This document shows positions 7,710-16,689 of a stretch of 63,726 bases of DNA, piece after piece; positions within the stretch are counted from its first letter, which is position 1, and each line of letters opens with the position of its first letter. The notes beneath the pieces are model-generated. The model saw only the letters and a program-made list of their open reading frames with translations, was not told where the DNA came from and did not search any database. Position numbers and translations under genes: made by a program. This stretch comes from Bacteroidota bacterium (GTDB lineage: Bacteria; Bacteroidota; Bacteroidia; UBA8524), in the NCBI GenBank assembly GCA_006226545.1, contig SBGR01000021.1:1-63726 (forward strand), given 5' to 3'.

Positions 7710-7766
7710 CCAAAAATGTGGGACTCTGGGATTATTGAACCCTTAAGCGGCTATAACAATCCCACA

Positions 7767-7784
7767 GGCTGGCCTCAGCCAGCC
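7767..7784 (-). terminator. Hairpin at the end of the acetyltransferase gene
   Basis: GGCTGGC-CTCA-GCCAGCC forms a perfect 7-bp stem overlapping the stop codon of the acetyltransferase gene. There is no strong T-tract on the minus side, so the terminator role is tentative. Confidence 0.35.
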
Positions 7785-8068
7785 AGCACATCCCCGTACT
7801 TTTCTCTATTTCCGGTCATTACGCGTTTAGCGAAAGGACAAAGAGGTAGTATTTTAATGTCCTTCGCTCTGGCCCAATCAGCGCCGGCATCTACCAACTG
7901 CTTGCCTGCACCTGTACCGCGTAGCTTATCATCGACCTCAGTGTGATCAATGATGATTTTATCGTCCCCAGCCCAGACATAGGTCATCATGCCTAAACGT
8001 TCCCCTTCTACTTCGATATAAAAAGAACCCTTGGTTCCCTGCTCTTCGTGTTGAATTTCAAAACCCAT
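7775..8068 (-). CDS. GNAT-family N-acetyltransferase (YjdJ/NATD1-like)
   Basis: 97-aa minimal GNAT protein. The acetyl-CoA-binding loop is visible as LRGTGAGKQLV near residues 49-59, and the following helix and strand end with ILPLCPFAKRVM, a conserved CPF stretch of this small subfamily. Substrate unknown. The start lies only 32 bp from the divergent uvrB start, so the two promoters overlap. A TATCTTGG box lies 4 nt before the ATG. Confidence 0.8.
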   Translation of the reverse strand: MGFEIQHEEQGTKGSFYIEVEGERLGMMTYVWAGDDKIIIDHTEVDDKLRGTGAGKQLVDAGADWARAKDIKILPLCPFAKRVMTGNREKYGDVLAG

Positions 8069-8072
8069 AAAA

Positions 8073-8080
8073 CCAAGATA
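8073..8080 (-). promoter_or_regulatory. -7-like box 4 nt before the GNAT ATG
   Basis: Minus strand TATCTTGG-TTTT-ATG. One mismatch to TAnnTTTG. It sits 5 bp from the uvrB -7 box on the other strand, so RNA polymerases could not occupy both at once. Confidence 0.4.
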
Positions 8081-8085
8081 CCGCT

Positions 8086-8093
8086 TATCTTTG
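8086..8093 (+). promoter_or_regulatory. uvrB -7 box
   Basis: TATCTTTG, a perfect TAnnTTTG, ends 7 nt before the uvrB TTG start. The implied leader is only a few bases. No -33 TTTG or LexA-type site was recognised. Confidence 0.45.
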
Positions 8094-8100
8094 AAAGGCT

Positions 8101-10131
8101 TTGAAATTTGAATTAATATCTGAATTTACGCCGTCGGGCGACCAACCCACGGCCATAAAACAACTCACGGAAGGGGTGATTCGTGGCGATCATGCACAGA
8201 CCTTACTCGGGGTGACCGGTTCCGGAAAAACCTTCACCATGGCCAACGTGATTCAAAACACGCAAAAGCCAACGCTGATACTCAGTCACAATAAAACCTT
8301 GGTGGCGCAGCTCTACGGTGAGTTCAAGCAATTTTTCCCGAATAATGCGGTAGAGTACTTCGTGTCTTACTACGATTATTACCAACCGGAGGCTTTTATT
8401 CCTTCCTCCAATACCTATATCGAAAAAGACCTCAGCATCAACGACGAGATTGAGAAAATGCGTCTGGCCACGACCTCGGCATTGCTTTCCGGTCGGCGTG
8501 ATGTGATTGTGGTTGCGTCTGTTTCTTGCATCTACGGTGCAGGTAACCCCAAAGACTTTGAAGGAAGTATTATTCGCATTAGCGAAGGACAAAAAATCAG
8601 CAGAAACACCCTGCTTTATTCTTTGGTGGACTCGCTCTACTCCAGAACAACAGCCGACTTTAAGCGAGGCAATTTCCGTGTGAAGGGTGATACGGTGGAC
8701 ATCTATCCGGCATATGCCGACTACGCGTACCGTGTTAGTTTCTTTGGTAATGAAATCGAAGAAATCACGGTATTCGATCCCACTACCGGTGGTGACCATG
8801 CCCGTCAAACCGATATCGCCATCTACCCGGCCAACCTCTATGTAACACCGAAGGACCGACTCCTCAGCGTAATCAACCAAATCCAAGATGATATGGTGGC
8901 GCAAGTGAAATACTTCAACGAAAACGGACGCCACCTGGAAGCCAAACGTTTGGAAGAAAGGGTCACATTCGACTTGGAAATGATGCGGGAACTGGGCTAC
9001 TGCTCTGGCATTGAAAACTACAGCCGGTACATGGATAGACGTAATCCCGGCGACCGTCCATTCTGCCTTATTGATTATTTCCCTGAAGACTTTTTACTGT
9101 TTGTAGATGAGAGTCACGTAACCGTACCGCAGATTAGAGCCATGTATGGCGGCGACCGCTCCCGCAAGATTAATTTAGTGGATTTCGGATTCAGACTACC
9201 TGCCGCATTGGATAACCGTCCGCTGAAATTTGATGAATTCTACCAATTGGTGCATCAGGCGGTTTATGTGAGCGCAACGCCTGCCGACTTCGAAATAGAA
9301 CAATCGGAAGGGGTTTTGGTGGAGCAGATTATTCGCCCAACAGGCTTGCTTGACCCGGTAATTGAGGTTCGTCCTTGCACCAACCAGGTAGACGACCTTC
9401 TAGAAGAAATTGATGAGCGCATCAAGATGGGCGATCGTGTGCTGGTAACCACCTTGACCAAACGAATGGCCGAGGAGCTGACCAAATACATGGGCCGTCT
9501 AGGCATCCGCTGCCAATACATTCACAGCGAGGTGAAAACCCTTGATCGGGTAGAGATTCTGCGCGGCTTGCGTTTGGGCGAGTTTGATGTACTGGTGGGT
9601 GTAAACTTGCTCAGGGAAGGCCTTGATCTACCGGAGGTGTCATTGGTAGCGATTATGGACGCCGACAAAGAAGGATTCCTTCGTTCCGCCCGTTCACTAA
9701 CCCAGACCATTGGTAGAGCTGCGCGTAACGAGCGAGGTAAGGTGATTATGTACGCCGATACCATGACCGATAGCATGGAAAAAACCATCGACGAGAATAA
9801 CCGTCGGAGGGAGAAACAGATTGCCTATAACCAAGAACACGGCATCGTACCGAGAACGGTGAATAAGTCGAGAGAAGCCATTCTAAAACAGACTTCGGTA
9901 GCCGATATGAAAGGCCCGGGTAAAATCTATGTAGAACCGGAAGAACGCGCTACCGTGGCCGCCGATCCGGTTTTCCAATACATGGGCAAAGACCAATTGG
10001 AGAAAGCCGCTAAGGAAACTGAAAAAGCGATGCTCAAAGCAGCCAAAGAGATGGACTTTATGGAAGCCGCCCGACTACGTGATGAACTGCAAGCAATCCA
10101 AGAAAAGATTCAAAACGTGAGTGAAGCATGA
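8101..10131 (+). CDS. uvrB: Excinuclease ABC subunit B
   Basis: 676-aa UvrB, the helicase-like damage-verification subunit of nucleotide excision repair; it loads on DNA with UvrA and recruits UvrC. The Walker A motif GVTGSGKT is at residues 37-44, the beta-hairpin region with YYDYYQPEAF near 92-101, the DESH box in the middle, helicase motifs VI (QTIGRAARN) near 535, and the C-terminal UVR coiled-coil motif near 640-670. The N-terminus (FELISEFTPSGDQP) aligns with the start of other UvrB proteins, so the TTG at 8101 is the likely start; there is no in-frame ATG near it. The stop overlaps the next gene by 4 nt. Confidence 0.97.
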   Translation: MKFELISEFTPSGDQPTAIKQLTEGVIRGDHAQTLLGVTGSGKTFTMANVIQNTQKPTLILSHNKTLVAQLYGEFKQFFPNNAVEYFVSYYDYYQPEAFIPSSNTYIEKDLSINDEIEKMRLATTSALLSGRRDVIVVASVSCIYGAGNPKDFEGSIIRISEGQKISRNTLLYSLVDSLYSRTTADFKRGNFRVKGDTVDIYPAYADYAYRVSFFGNEIEEITVFDPTTGGDHARQTDIAIYPANLYVTPKDRLLSVINQIQDDMVAQVKYFNENGRHLEAKRLEERVTFDLEMMRELGYCSGIENYSRYMDRRNPGDRPFCLIDYFPEDFLLFVDESHVTVPQIRAMYGGDRSRKINLVDFGFRLPAALDNRPLKFDEFYQLVHQAVYVSATPADFEIEQSEGVLVEQIIRPTGLLDPVIEVRPCTNQVDDLLEEIDERIKMGDRVLVTTLTKRMAEELTKYMGRLGIRCQYIHSEVKTLDRVEILRGLRLGEFDVLVGVNLLREGLDLPEVSLVAIMDADKEGFLRSARSLTQTIGRAARNERGKVIMYADTMTDSMEKTIDENNRRREKQIAYNQEHGIVPRTVNKSREAILKQTSVADMKGPGKIYVEPEERATVAADPVFQYMGKDQLEKAAKETEKAMLKAAKEMDFMEAARLRDELQAIQEKIQNVSEA

Positions 10132-11618
10132 AAAAAGCAGGGCTGATTCTATTTGCGGTATCACCACTGCTCATCTGGAGCCTTTTTTACCTCACTACCG
10201 ACCTCTGGTACGATGAAGTATATTCCTTTGAACACTTCGTGATAAAGCCCTGGTCTACCACATTTTTAGACTATGCCCTTCCCAATAACCACATCGCTCA
10301 CAATGCATTACTGCAGTTGATTAGCCGGGTCTTCGGACTCCGTGGTGAATTTGATTTTGCGGAATACGTCTGGGTTTTTCGAAGCTTCGAGCTCTTGCTC
10401 AGCCTCGCTACCGGTTGGCTGGTATACAAAATCGCTCGGATAAAAATGCCGGAAGTACCTGCCTGGCTGCCTGTTTTTATTCTGTTTAGCAGCGTGCTGT
10501 TTCTGAATTTCAGCTTGCAGATTAGAGGTTATATGCTGAGTACCTTCTTATTGAGTCTGACCTATTACCTACAGCTGCTTTGGGAAGTGAAAAAGAAGGA
10601 TTTTTTACTTTTAGCGATGGCATTCTGTATCGCCATACTGCTTTATGCCATCCCGTCCAATGCCTATGCTGTGGCTTCATTGGGCATGCTTTGGCTCATT
10701 CAGGTGATTAAAAAGACACGAGCCGGAGGGAAGCTTGAATTGAAATTAGGCTTAGCGATAGGATTGGGATTGACCTTGGCTTTTCTGGCCTACTTACCCA
10801 TTCTAGACCAGGTGCTGCACAATGACTTCTCAGAAGCGAAGCCTAGACATCCCTTTTCTGTATTTAAGTTTATACTCATCTGGTTTCAATCGGCCATTAG
10901 CTCTCGCTTTATCCTTATTCCGGCTTGGGTTATTGCCAGCTATGTCTTGACAAAACAAAAGCGGCTAGGAAAGTACCGTGAATGGCTCCTGCTCATACTG
11001 CTTCCGTTTGTCTTTGCTTTCCTTCACCAGAGCAGACCATTCGGTAGGGTGTTTATGCCGCTTGTTCCCTTCTTTGCGCTCTACAGTGCCCTTGCCTTGC
11101 ATGTATCTTGGAGGCAGCTTAAAAAGTTCCATTCAACCTTTGCCTACCTGACTTTACTCAGTTTATACTTTGGGTTGGTTTCTGAAATTTCCATGCTCAG
11201 AACGGCAACCCTACCGGCGCTTGTAGAGCATGATGACGTGAAACAAGACCTCTACCGAAACTATTATTTGGATGCAGAGTTTCAGCCTCAAAGGGATATT
11301 GAACGCGCTAAAGAATCCGGATATCCTATCATCGCCACTGATTTGATAGACTGGCCGACCCATAACCTATACCTGAGGAAAGCAGGATTGGATGTTCCAA
11401 GGTTAGATTCTACCTGGTATGAACTTGTTTTAGACACGAGTAAAGGCCCCTGTATCTTGCTTACCTCCGTTCCAAACCGAAAAATACGACAGCTTAAAGC
11501 GCAAGATTATGAAGGACTGCTCCTTCAAAAACATTTTTCAATGACTAATAGCCTGTTGGTGTATCCGCAGAAGGCGGAAAATGCCGATCCGTCCCGTCAA
11601 ACTGAGGCGCCTGAATAG
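10128..11618 (+). CDS. GT-C (family 39-like) membrane glycosyltransferase
   Basis: 496-aa integral membrane protein with about ten transmembrane helices. The first loop carries the acidic pair in DLWYDEVYSF (Asp29, Glu30), as in the catalytic loop of ArnT/PMT-type GT-C enzymes that use lipid-linked sugar donors. The C-terminal 120 residues are soluble and presumably periplasmic. The ATG overlaps the uvrB stop (ATGA), so it is translated from the uvrB message. Its last 74 bp overlap the 3' end of the convergent cupin gene. Acceptor unknown. Confidence 0.7.
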   Translation: MKKAGLILFAVSPLLIWSLFYLTTDLWYDEVYSFEHFVIKPWSTTFLDYALPNNHIAHNALLQLISRVFGLRGEFDFAEYVWVFRSFELLLSLATGWLVYKIARIKMPEVPAWLPVFILFSSVLFLNFSLQIRGYMLSTFLLSLTYYLQLLWEVKKKDFLLLAMAFCIAILLYAIPSNAYAVASLGMLWLIQVIKKTRAGGKLELKLGLAIGLGLTLAFLAYLPILDQVLHNDFSEAKPRHPFSVFKFILIWFQSAISSRFILIPAWVIASYVLTKQKRLGKYREWLLLILLPFVFAFLHQSRPFGRVFMPLVPFFALYSALALHVSWRQLKKFHSTFAYLTLLSLYFGLVSEISMLRTATLPALVEHDDVKQDLYRNYYLDAEFQPQRDIERAKESGYPIIATDLIDWPTHNLYLRKAGLDVPRLDSTWYELVLDTSKGPCILLTSVPNRKIRQLKAQDYEGLLLQKHFSMTNSLLVYPQKAENADPSRQTEAPE

Positions 11619-11964
11619 ATAAAATCTTAGCAGGAACATCCGTGGTGTTGGCAAATGAATGCACCGTCCCTTTCGGTATAAAAACCATATCCCCCTTCTT
11701 CAACTCGTAGTGCTTTCCATTCATGGTTAGGGTGCCTTCTCCTTCCAGCATCATCACATGCTCTGAATGATTCACATGAAAATGGGCTGCAATACCCACC
11801 TTAATCCATATCAGAAAGCTGCTCACCAACGAATCGCCGGCCAGCTTCTCCACCTTGATATTCTCTAGCGAATCAGGTGCTGTTTTTTCATTTAAGTGAA
11901 TGATGGTTTGAGCTTGTGTAATGGAGGTGAAAGCAAACAAAAGGAGCGCAAGAAAGGTTTTCAT
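11545..11964 (-). CDS. Exported cupin-domain protein
   Basis: 139 aa with a signal peptide (about 1-18, ending ITQAQ), followed by a single cupin barrel. Motif 1 is around HFHVNHSEHVMMLEGEG (metal-ligand histidines and glutamate), motif 2 is GDMVFIPKGTVHSFAN. It probably binds a divalent metal in the periplasm; the reaction is unknown. Convergent with the glycosyltransferase gene, overlapping it by 74 bp, so both C-termini are encoded by the same DNA. Confidence 0.8.
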   Translation of the reverse strand: MKTFLALLLFAFTSITQAQTIIHLNEKTAPDSLENIKVEKLAGDSLVSSFLIWIKVGIAAHFHVNHSEHVMMLEGEGTLTMNGKHYELKKGDMVFIPKGTVHSFANTTDVPAKILSIQAPQFDGTDRHFPPSADTPTGY

Positions 11965-12007
11965 GGATTGAAATTACGTTTTGATTCGGTTGTAGAAAAA
12001 TCAGGGC

Positions 12008-12034
12008 AAAAAAAAAGACGCACCGAAGTGCGCC
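12008..12034 (-). terminator. Intrinsic terminator (minus strand)
   Basis: Read on the minus strand: GGCGCAC-TTCG-GTGCGTC followed by nine T. It would end transcripts from the amidohydrolase gene, although it is about 190 nt past that stop, leaving a long 3' untranslated region. Confidence 0.8.
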
Positions 12035-12225
12035 TTTGTAAAACCAAACCAAACCAAAACTCTATGAAGAGAATATTATAAAGAACGTAAATGGTTGGTT
12101 AAACCATTCACAATATTGATGCCTGAATGTGACCGAATGTTGCCCGTAATGTGAAAAAAAGTTAAAATATTTTACTCTTTACTGATTATCAGACACCTTA
12201 AACTCCATTTTGGCCAGCTCAAGCC
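12035..12225. other. Structured 3' region after the amidohydrolase gene
   Basis: Holds three ACCAAACC-like tandem units (12041-12058), a hairpin AATGGTT-GGTTA-AACCATT (12090-12108), and three AATGT repeats at 10-12-bp spacing (12126, 12136, 12148). No convincing gene; a 5-codon MKRIL frame at 12063 is probably chance. May be part of the 3' untranslated region or hold a small RNA. Confidence 0.4.
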
Positions 12226-15200
12226 CTAGTGCCGTCCGCAATGACACTTAGGTAACATAAAACTTCCGCTCTCTTCATGCCATTGGAATTTTGTGGCGTA
12301 CTTGTTCTGTTCAAACCAGAATGGACTGCGCTTCTTACCCTTGAACTCATGCATGGTCTCGGCATCGTACATCCTTCCATTCATTACCACGCTGGAAATG
12401 AACTCGGTATTGTAGATACTTTCTAGCGGATTCTTATCCATGATCACCAAGTCGGCCAACTTCCCTTCTTCAATGGAACCAATCTGATCGTCCATGCCGA
12501 TGTAATGTGCTCCGTTCATCGTAGCACTGCGAATGGCTTGCAGAGGGCTCATGCCGCCTTGGGTCAACATCCAAAGCTCCCAATGTGCACCTAAACCTTC
12601 CAGCTGACCGTGTGAGCCAAGGTTTACCTTGACGCCGGCATCGCTCAATTTCTTGCACGACTGCGATACGAGGATATGTCCGTTTTCGTATTCGGCTTCC
12701 GGAATCATCGTGCGGTGACGTGCTCTCGCATCCACCACACTACGTGGTGTGAAGTTTAACAAGCGCGATTTCTCCCAAACATTGGTGTGTTGGTACCAGT
12801 AGTTCTCACCACTAGCTGCTCCGTAGCACACAATTAAGGTAGGCGTATAGCCGGTTTGTGATGCGGACCATAGTTTCACCACATCGTCGTAAACCGGGGC
12901 CACCGGGATATTGTGCTCCACACCGCTGTGACCGTCTAAGATCATGCTCATGTTATGGTAGAAGAAAGAGCCTCCTTCAGGAAAGACCATCACATCCAGG
13001 CTGTCGGCAGCGGCAATCACCTGCTGTCTCTGCTCACGCCTTGGTTGGTTATAACTCTTCACTGAAAATGCTCCGAATGCTTTGGTTCTGGCCACGGCTG
13101 ATCGGGCATCCTCGTAGCTGTTGATGACGGCTTTGAAGTCGCCTTCCGCTCCATACAATATGGTTCCGGTGGAATAAATCCGCGGACCCACCATGCTGCC
13201 GTATTTCACCATTTCACTTTGCGTGAAAACCATCTCGGTATTGGAAGAAGGGTCATGAGTGGTGGTTACGCCGTAGGCTAGGTTGGCGTAGTATGGCCAG
13301 TATTGCTGCGGGTGGATTCCTTGACGGAACGTCCACAAATGCGCATGCACATCCACCATACCCGGCATAATGGTTTTACCGGCACATTCGCGCACATCGC
13401 TAATGTCTCCCGCATACGAGCCTTCGGCTACCTTCTCAATTTTATTGTTTCTCACAATGATGTAGCCTTTTTCAATAACCTTATCATTTTGATCTACAGT
13501 AATGATGCGGGCGTTGTTCAATACATACACCGCTTCAGGCACATCGCTTTTCAGTTTCAAGCCAATCTTTTGCCCAGCCTTCATCAAATCAGGGAGCGAA
13601 TCAGGTGCGCCCTCCAAGTGCAAAAAGCGTTTGTTCAGATCTTGAGCGAAGTATTCATCACCTAAGGTCCAGCGTAAAGTTTTGCCATCGCTAGACCAAT
13701 GCAGGTTGATACCGGCATCCGGTGTAAATCGGGCAACCGGGAAGGCTTTCGTTCCGGCATTGATGTCGAGTGTTTTACCTGCCGGCGGAAGTGCCGCCAC
13801 ATAGACTTTATGTAAATCGGTAAAGGCCATCCATTTGCCATCCGGACTCATGCTGTAATTCTTGGCGTAGGTACTTTCAATCTCTTTGCGTTCGTCTTCC
13901 CCGCGCAAGTTCACGCTGAAGACATCGTTGCCCCGTTCGGTGTAGATTCGTTGTCCATCTGCACTGAAAAACGGATTCACTCCGCGCTCCGATATACGTT
14001 CTGTCTGTTTTGCTTTGCGATTGTATAAGTATATACCGGCATCTTCACAGTAAGCAAAACCTTGGTGATCATTGCCTTGTTCCTTCCAGTACAAAATACG
14101 TTGTCCGTCTTTACTAAAGCTTGGTGTGCGGTAGATGCCCTTCGGTAGACTCAGGACTTCCTCCTTACCGGATTTCACTTGTCGGATCACCAAAGAACCG
14201 GTTTCAGCATCGCTCCAGCGCACGTAAATCAGTTCTTTGCCATCGCTCGAATACCGCGGCTCAAACTCAAAATGGCTGTTCTGTTTGCTTAATCGTTGCG
14301 GCTCTCCAGTTGGCAAGGACTTAGTCCAGAGGTAACCTACAACAGAGAATACCAAAGTCTTCCCATCGGGTGATGTCTGCGCATGGCGAATCATTTTCGC
14401 TTCAAACTCAGCCGGCGCCACCACCTGGTGTTTGCGAATAGCCTGTCTGATTTTCTGCTTCACCTCAGCAGTGAATGGTATCTCTTTTACATCACCGCCT
14501 TTAGCGCCAATGGATAAAATCTTGCCGTGCGACCAAATGATGATACGCTCTGAATTGGGCGTCCAGGTATAGCCAGTATAGATTCCGAAGATGGCCCAAG
14601 CCTCTTGTTGGTCTTTGCTGAGCGAATCGTAGAGCGGCCATTCCAAGCCGGTTTCAAACTCATGCAGGTACAGCACCGATTTCTCTCTCACGCGCTTCAC
14701 AAAGCTGAGGTATTTACCATCCGGTGAGCATTGCGGACGCACCGCACCACCCGGTCCGGAGATAACTGTTTTAATCTCTCCATTGTGGGTGTCGTAGCGT
14801 TTGATAACGTAGATCTGACTGTTCGGGTCTTTGTTGTATTGAAAATACCCACCCGGGTACATGTCTTCCGAATAATAGATATAACGGCCATCCGGGCTAT
14901 AGCAAGGTTCGTTCAAATCCTGCTGGTCGTTTTTACGTTTGGTGAGCTGGATGCCGCTTCCACCGGTATGGTGGTATAGCCAGAGTTCACCGGCGCCCAA
15001 GGAGCGGCCCGAGGTAAAATGCTTTCTAGCGACGAAGTATTCGCCTCCAGGGGCCCAAACTGCGTTGTTCAGCAAACGGAAATCTTCTTTGGTGATTTGT
15101 TTCGCGTCTGAGCCATCCGTTTTCATGCTCCAGATATTGTCGCCACCGCCTGCATCACTGGTAAACAAGATACGACTACCATCCGGACTAAAACGCGGTT

Positions 15201-15453
15201 GCACTTCATAGGCGAGGCCGCTGCGAATTAGTTTAGCGTTACCTCCTTCTGAAGGAAGGGTATAGATATCGCCGAGTAAGTCGAAGACCAGGGTTTTACC
15301 GTCCGGACTCAAATCCAGGTTCATCCAGGTTCCTTCATTTACGGTAAAATTGACGTCGGTATAGTTGCCCGGAGGATTGTTTACATCCCATTTTTGGGCA
15401 TGACAAAACAAGGCTGCCATTACGGATAAAGGCATCAGAATTCTCTTCATCAT
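12226..15453 (-). CDS. TolB-propeller amidohydrolase, exported
   Basis: 1075-aa fusion. A signal peptide (about 1-19) is followed by roughly a dozen TolB/PD40-type beta-propeller repeats (SPDGKxLxF pattern, residues about 40-640) and then a metal-dependent amidohydrolase domain (about 650-1040) of the imidazolonepropionase-like group, with the metal motif VDVHAHL near residue 702. It ends in a Cys/His-rich tail, CHCGRH. Such proteins are periplasmic or surface hydrolases, often guessed to cleave dipeptides or cyclic amides; substrate unknown. Two adjacent ATGs are possible starts (15453 or 15450). A well-formed promoter lies directly upstream. Confidence 0.85.
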   Translation of the reverse strand: MMKRILMPLSVMAALFCHAQKWDVNNPPGNYTDVNFTVNEGTWMNLDLSPDGKTLVFDLLGDIYTLPSEGGNAKLIRSGLAYEVQPRFSPDGSRILFTSDAGGGDNIWSMKTDGSDAKQITKEDFRLLNNAVWAPGGEYFVARKHFTSGRSLGAGELWLYHHTGGSGIQLTKRKNDQQDLNEPCYSPDGRYIYYSEDMYPGGYFQYNKDPNSQIYVIKRYDTHNGEIKTVISGPGGAVRPQCSPDGKYLSFVKRVREKSVLYLHEFETGLEWPLYDSLSKDQQEAWAIFGIYTGYTWTPNSERIIIWSHGKILSIGAKGGDVKEIPFTAEVKQKIRQAIRKHQVVAPAEFEAKMIRHAQTSPDGKTLVFSVVGYLWTKSLPTGEPQRLSKQNSHFEFEPRYSSDGKELIYVRWSDAETGSLVIRQVKSGKEEVLSLPKGIYRTPSFSKDGQRILYWKEQGNDHQGFAYCEDAGIYLYNRKAKQTERISERGVNPFFSADGQRIYTERGNDVFSVNLRGEDERKEIESTYAKNYSMSPDGKWMAFTDLHKVYVAALPPAGKTLDINAGTKAFPVARFTPDAGINLHWSSDGKTLRWTLGDEYFAQDLNKRFLHLEGAPDSLPDLMKAGQKIGLKLKSDVPEAVYVLNNARIITVDQNDKVIEKGYIIVRNNKIEKVAEGSYAGDISDVRECAGKTIMPGMVDVHAHLWTFRQGIHPQQYWPYYANLAYGVTTTHDPSSNTEMVFTQSEMVKYGSMVGPRIYSTGTILYGAEGDFKAVINSYEDARSAVARTKAFGAFSVKSYNQPRREQRQQVIAAADSLDVMVFPEGGSFFYHNMSMILDGHSGVEHNIPVAPVYDDVVKLWSASQTGYTPTLIVCYGAASGENYWYQHTNVWEKSRLLNFTPRSVVDARARHRTMIPEAEYENGHILVSQSCKKLSDAGVKVNLGSHGQLEGLGAHWELWMLTQGGMSPLQAIRSATMNGAHYIGMDDQIGSIEEGKLADLVIMDKNPLESIYNTEFISSVVMNGRMYDAETMHEFKGKKRSPFWFEQNKYATKFQWHEESGSFMLPKCHCGRH

Positions 15454-15457
15454 GTAG

Positions 15458-15488
15458 CGAAGATATCGGATTGCCCTCAGCCTACAAA
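15458..15488 (-). promoter_or_regulatory. Promoter TTTG-N19-TATCTTCG of the amidohydrolase gene
   Basis: On the minus strand a TTTG (15488-15485) is followed after exactly 19 nt by TATCTTCG (15465-15458), then CTAC and ATG. The correct -33 element and spacer support TATCTTCG as a true -7 variant, and imply a leaderless message. Confidence 0.65.
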
Positions 15489-15507
15489 AGCAATCGATGA
15501 GCCGGTA

Positions 15508-16689
15508 TTAATACAAGACGGTCAACGTCATTTTGTATTTGGTATCGCTGTTTCGGTCTTTGATAACAACGTAATATACGCCGGGTGGCACTTCAGGGCT
15601 CCAGGTATTTTTGTATTCCAAATCTTCGAATACCAACATGCCGTGACGGTTGAATACCCTTACTTTCCAAACTCCTTCTATGGCTCCTTCCAACACATAG
15701 AAATCGTTGTGGCCATCGTTATTAGGCGTTACTACGTTGGGGATTCTGATAGGCGGACTAGGTGGACCCGTGGGAACATCATCGTCGTCGTCGCAAGCAC
15801 CAAACCAGCACAGCTTAAAGCTAATCCCGGAAAACTTAATATTGATCTTCGGACCGCTTCCACTGCCGCCACCGGATGGCAAACCTACACCACCACCGCA
15901 ATCTTTAAATTCAACAACCAAGGTATCGCTAGCTAAACCACAGGCCGTTTGGCTCGATACAATAACTGTATCGGATTCCGTCAATTTGGTGAGCGCGTCG
16001 CTTGAACCATCCATCCAGCTGTAATTGGGAAGCGGAAATGACGTGGAAAGTATGACCTCTTGGTTATTGCAAGCTTCTTTGTCTTGTTGAATCTGAAAAG
16101 TGGGCTGCGGACATTGTGCTAATACAATTCCAGAGCTTCCTTCTGTCAAGGTATGGAGGGTAATCCAGAAATCGCCATCTTGTTTTGTGCTGGCCACAAA
16201 ACTGATTGAGTCTGTGCGCCAGGCACTATCTGCGGCATTCAATCGGCCTACCGGGTAACCTATATGATCTCCAAAAATACTCGTTGAAACAAAAGGAGCA
16301 AATCGGCCATCGCTACCGGCGCCGCTGCTCGCATAGACAAAGACAAAGGTATAGCGCTCAAAAGCTCGAATGGGTTCCGTGAGTTTGAATGAAACTCCTT
16401 CGCCAAACTGATTCCAAGCTGTTCCACTGCCCATCCAAACGGCTTTCACCGGATTCAAACAATAGGGTGGTGTGCTGGGTGTTTTGTCAATTTTTGATTT
16501 CTTGTGCGCTCCATCCCACGACTGTCCATTCCATTCCAGTACGTCGCCGTTCAGCGTGATGAGGTTGGCGCTCTTAACGTTGGCACCATTGGGAGCGGTA
16601 GAAAAACAGGGATCGGCTAACCTAGGCTGGGCATAGATTACCGAAGAAATAATTAGCGAAAGGAGGCTAATTGCGGTTTTTAGGTTCAT
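15508..16689 (-). CDS. T9SS type B (gliding motility-associated) secreted protein
   Basis: 393 aa. Signal peptide about 1-20 (ending VIYAQ), a beta-sandwich N-terminal domain, a Gly/Ser-rich linker near 270-285, a Cys-Asp-rich spot (FGACDDDDD) and a C-terminal CHU_C/T9SS type B sorting domain (about 310-393: VVTPNNDGHNDFYVLEG, VRVFNRHGMLVFE). It should be secreted by the type IX system and attached at the cell surface, possibly as an adhesin. Unusually, its ATG overlaps the purM stop (ATGA), coupling a surface protein to a purine biosynthesis gene. Confidence 0.85.
   Translation of the reverse strand: MNLKTAISLLSLIISSVIYAQPRLADPCFSTAPNGANVKSANLITLNGDVLEWNGQSWDGAHKKSKIDKTPSTPPYCLNPVKAVWMGSGTAWNQFGEGVSFKLTEPIRAFERYTFVFVYASSGAGSDGRFAPFVSTSIFGDHIGYPVGRLNAADSAWRTDSISFVASTKQDGDFWITLHTLTEGSSGIVLAQCPQPTFQIQQDKEACNNQEVILSTSFPLPNYSWMDGSSDALTKLTESDTVIVSSQTACGLASDTLVVEFKDCGGGVGLPSGGGSGSGPKINIKFSGISFKLCWFGACDDDDDVPTGPPSPPIRIPNVVTPNNDGHNDFYVLEGAIEGVWKVRVFNRHGMLVFEDLEYKNTWSPEVPPGVYYVVIKDRNSDTKYKMTLTVLY

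Noticed and set aside
8203..8934. 243-residue reading frame antisense to uvrB
   Set aside because: Lies fully inside uvrB, which is strongly conserved; the antisense frame has no recognisable domain.
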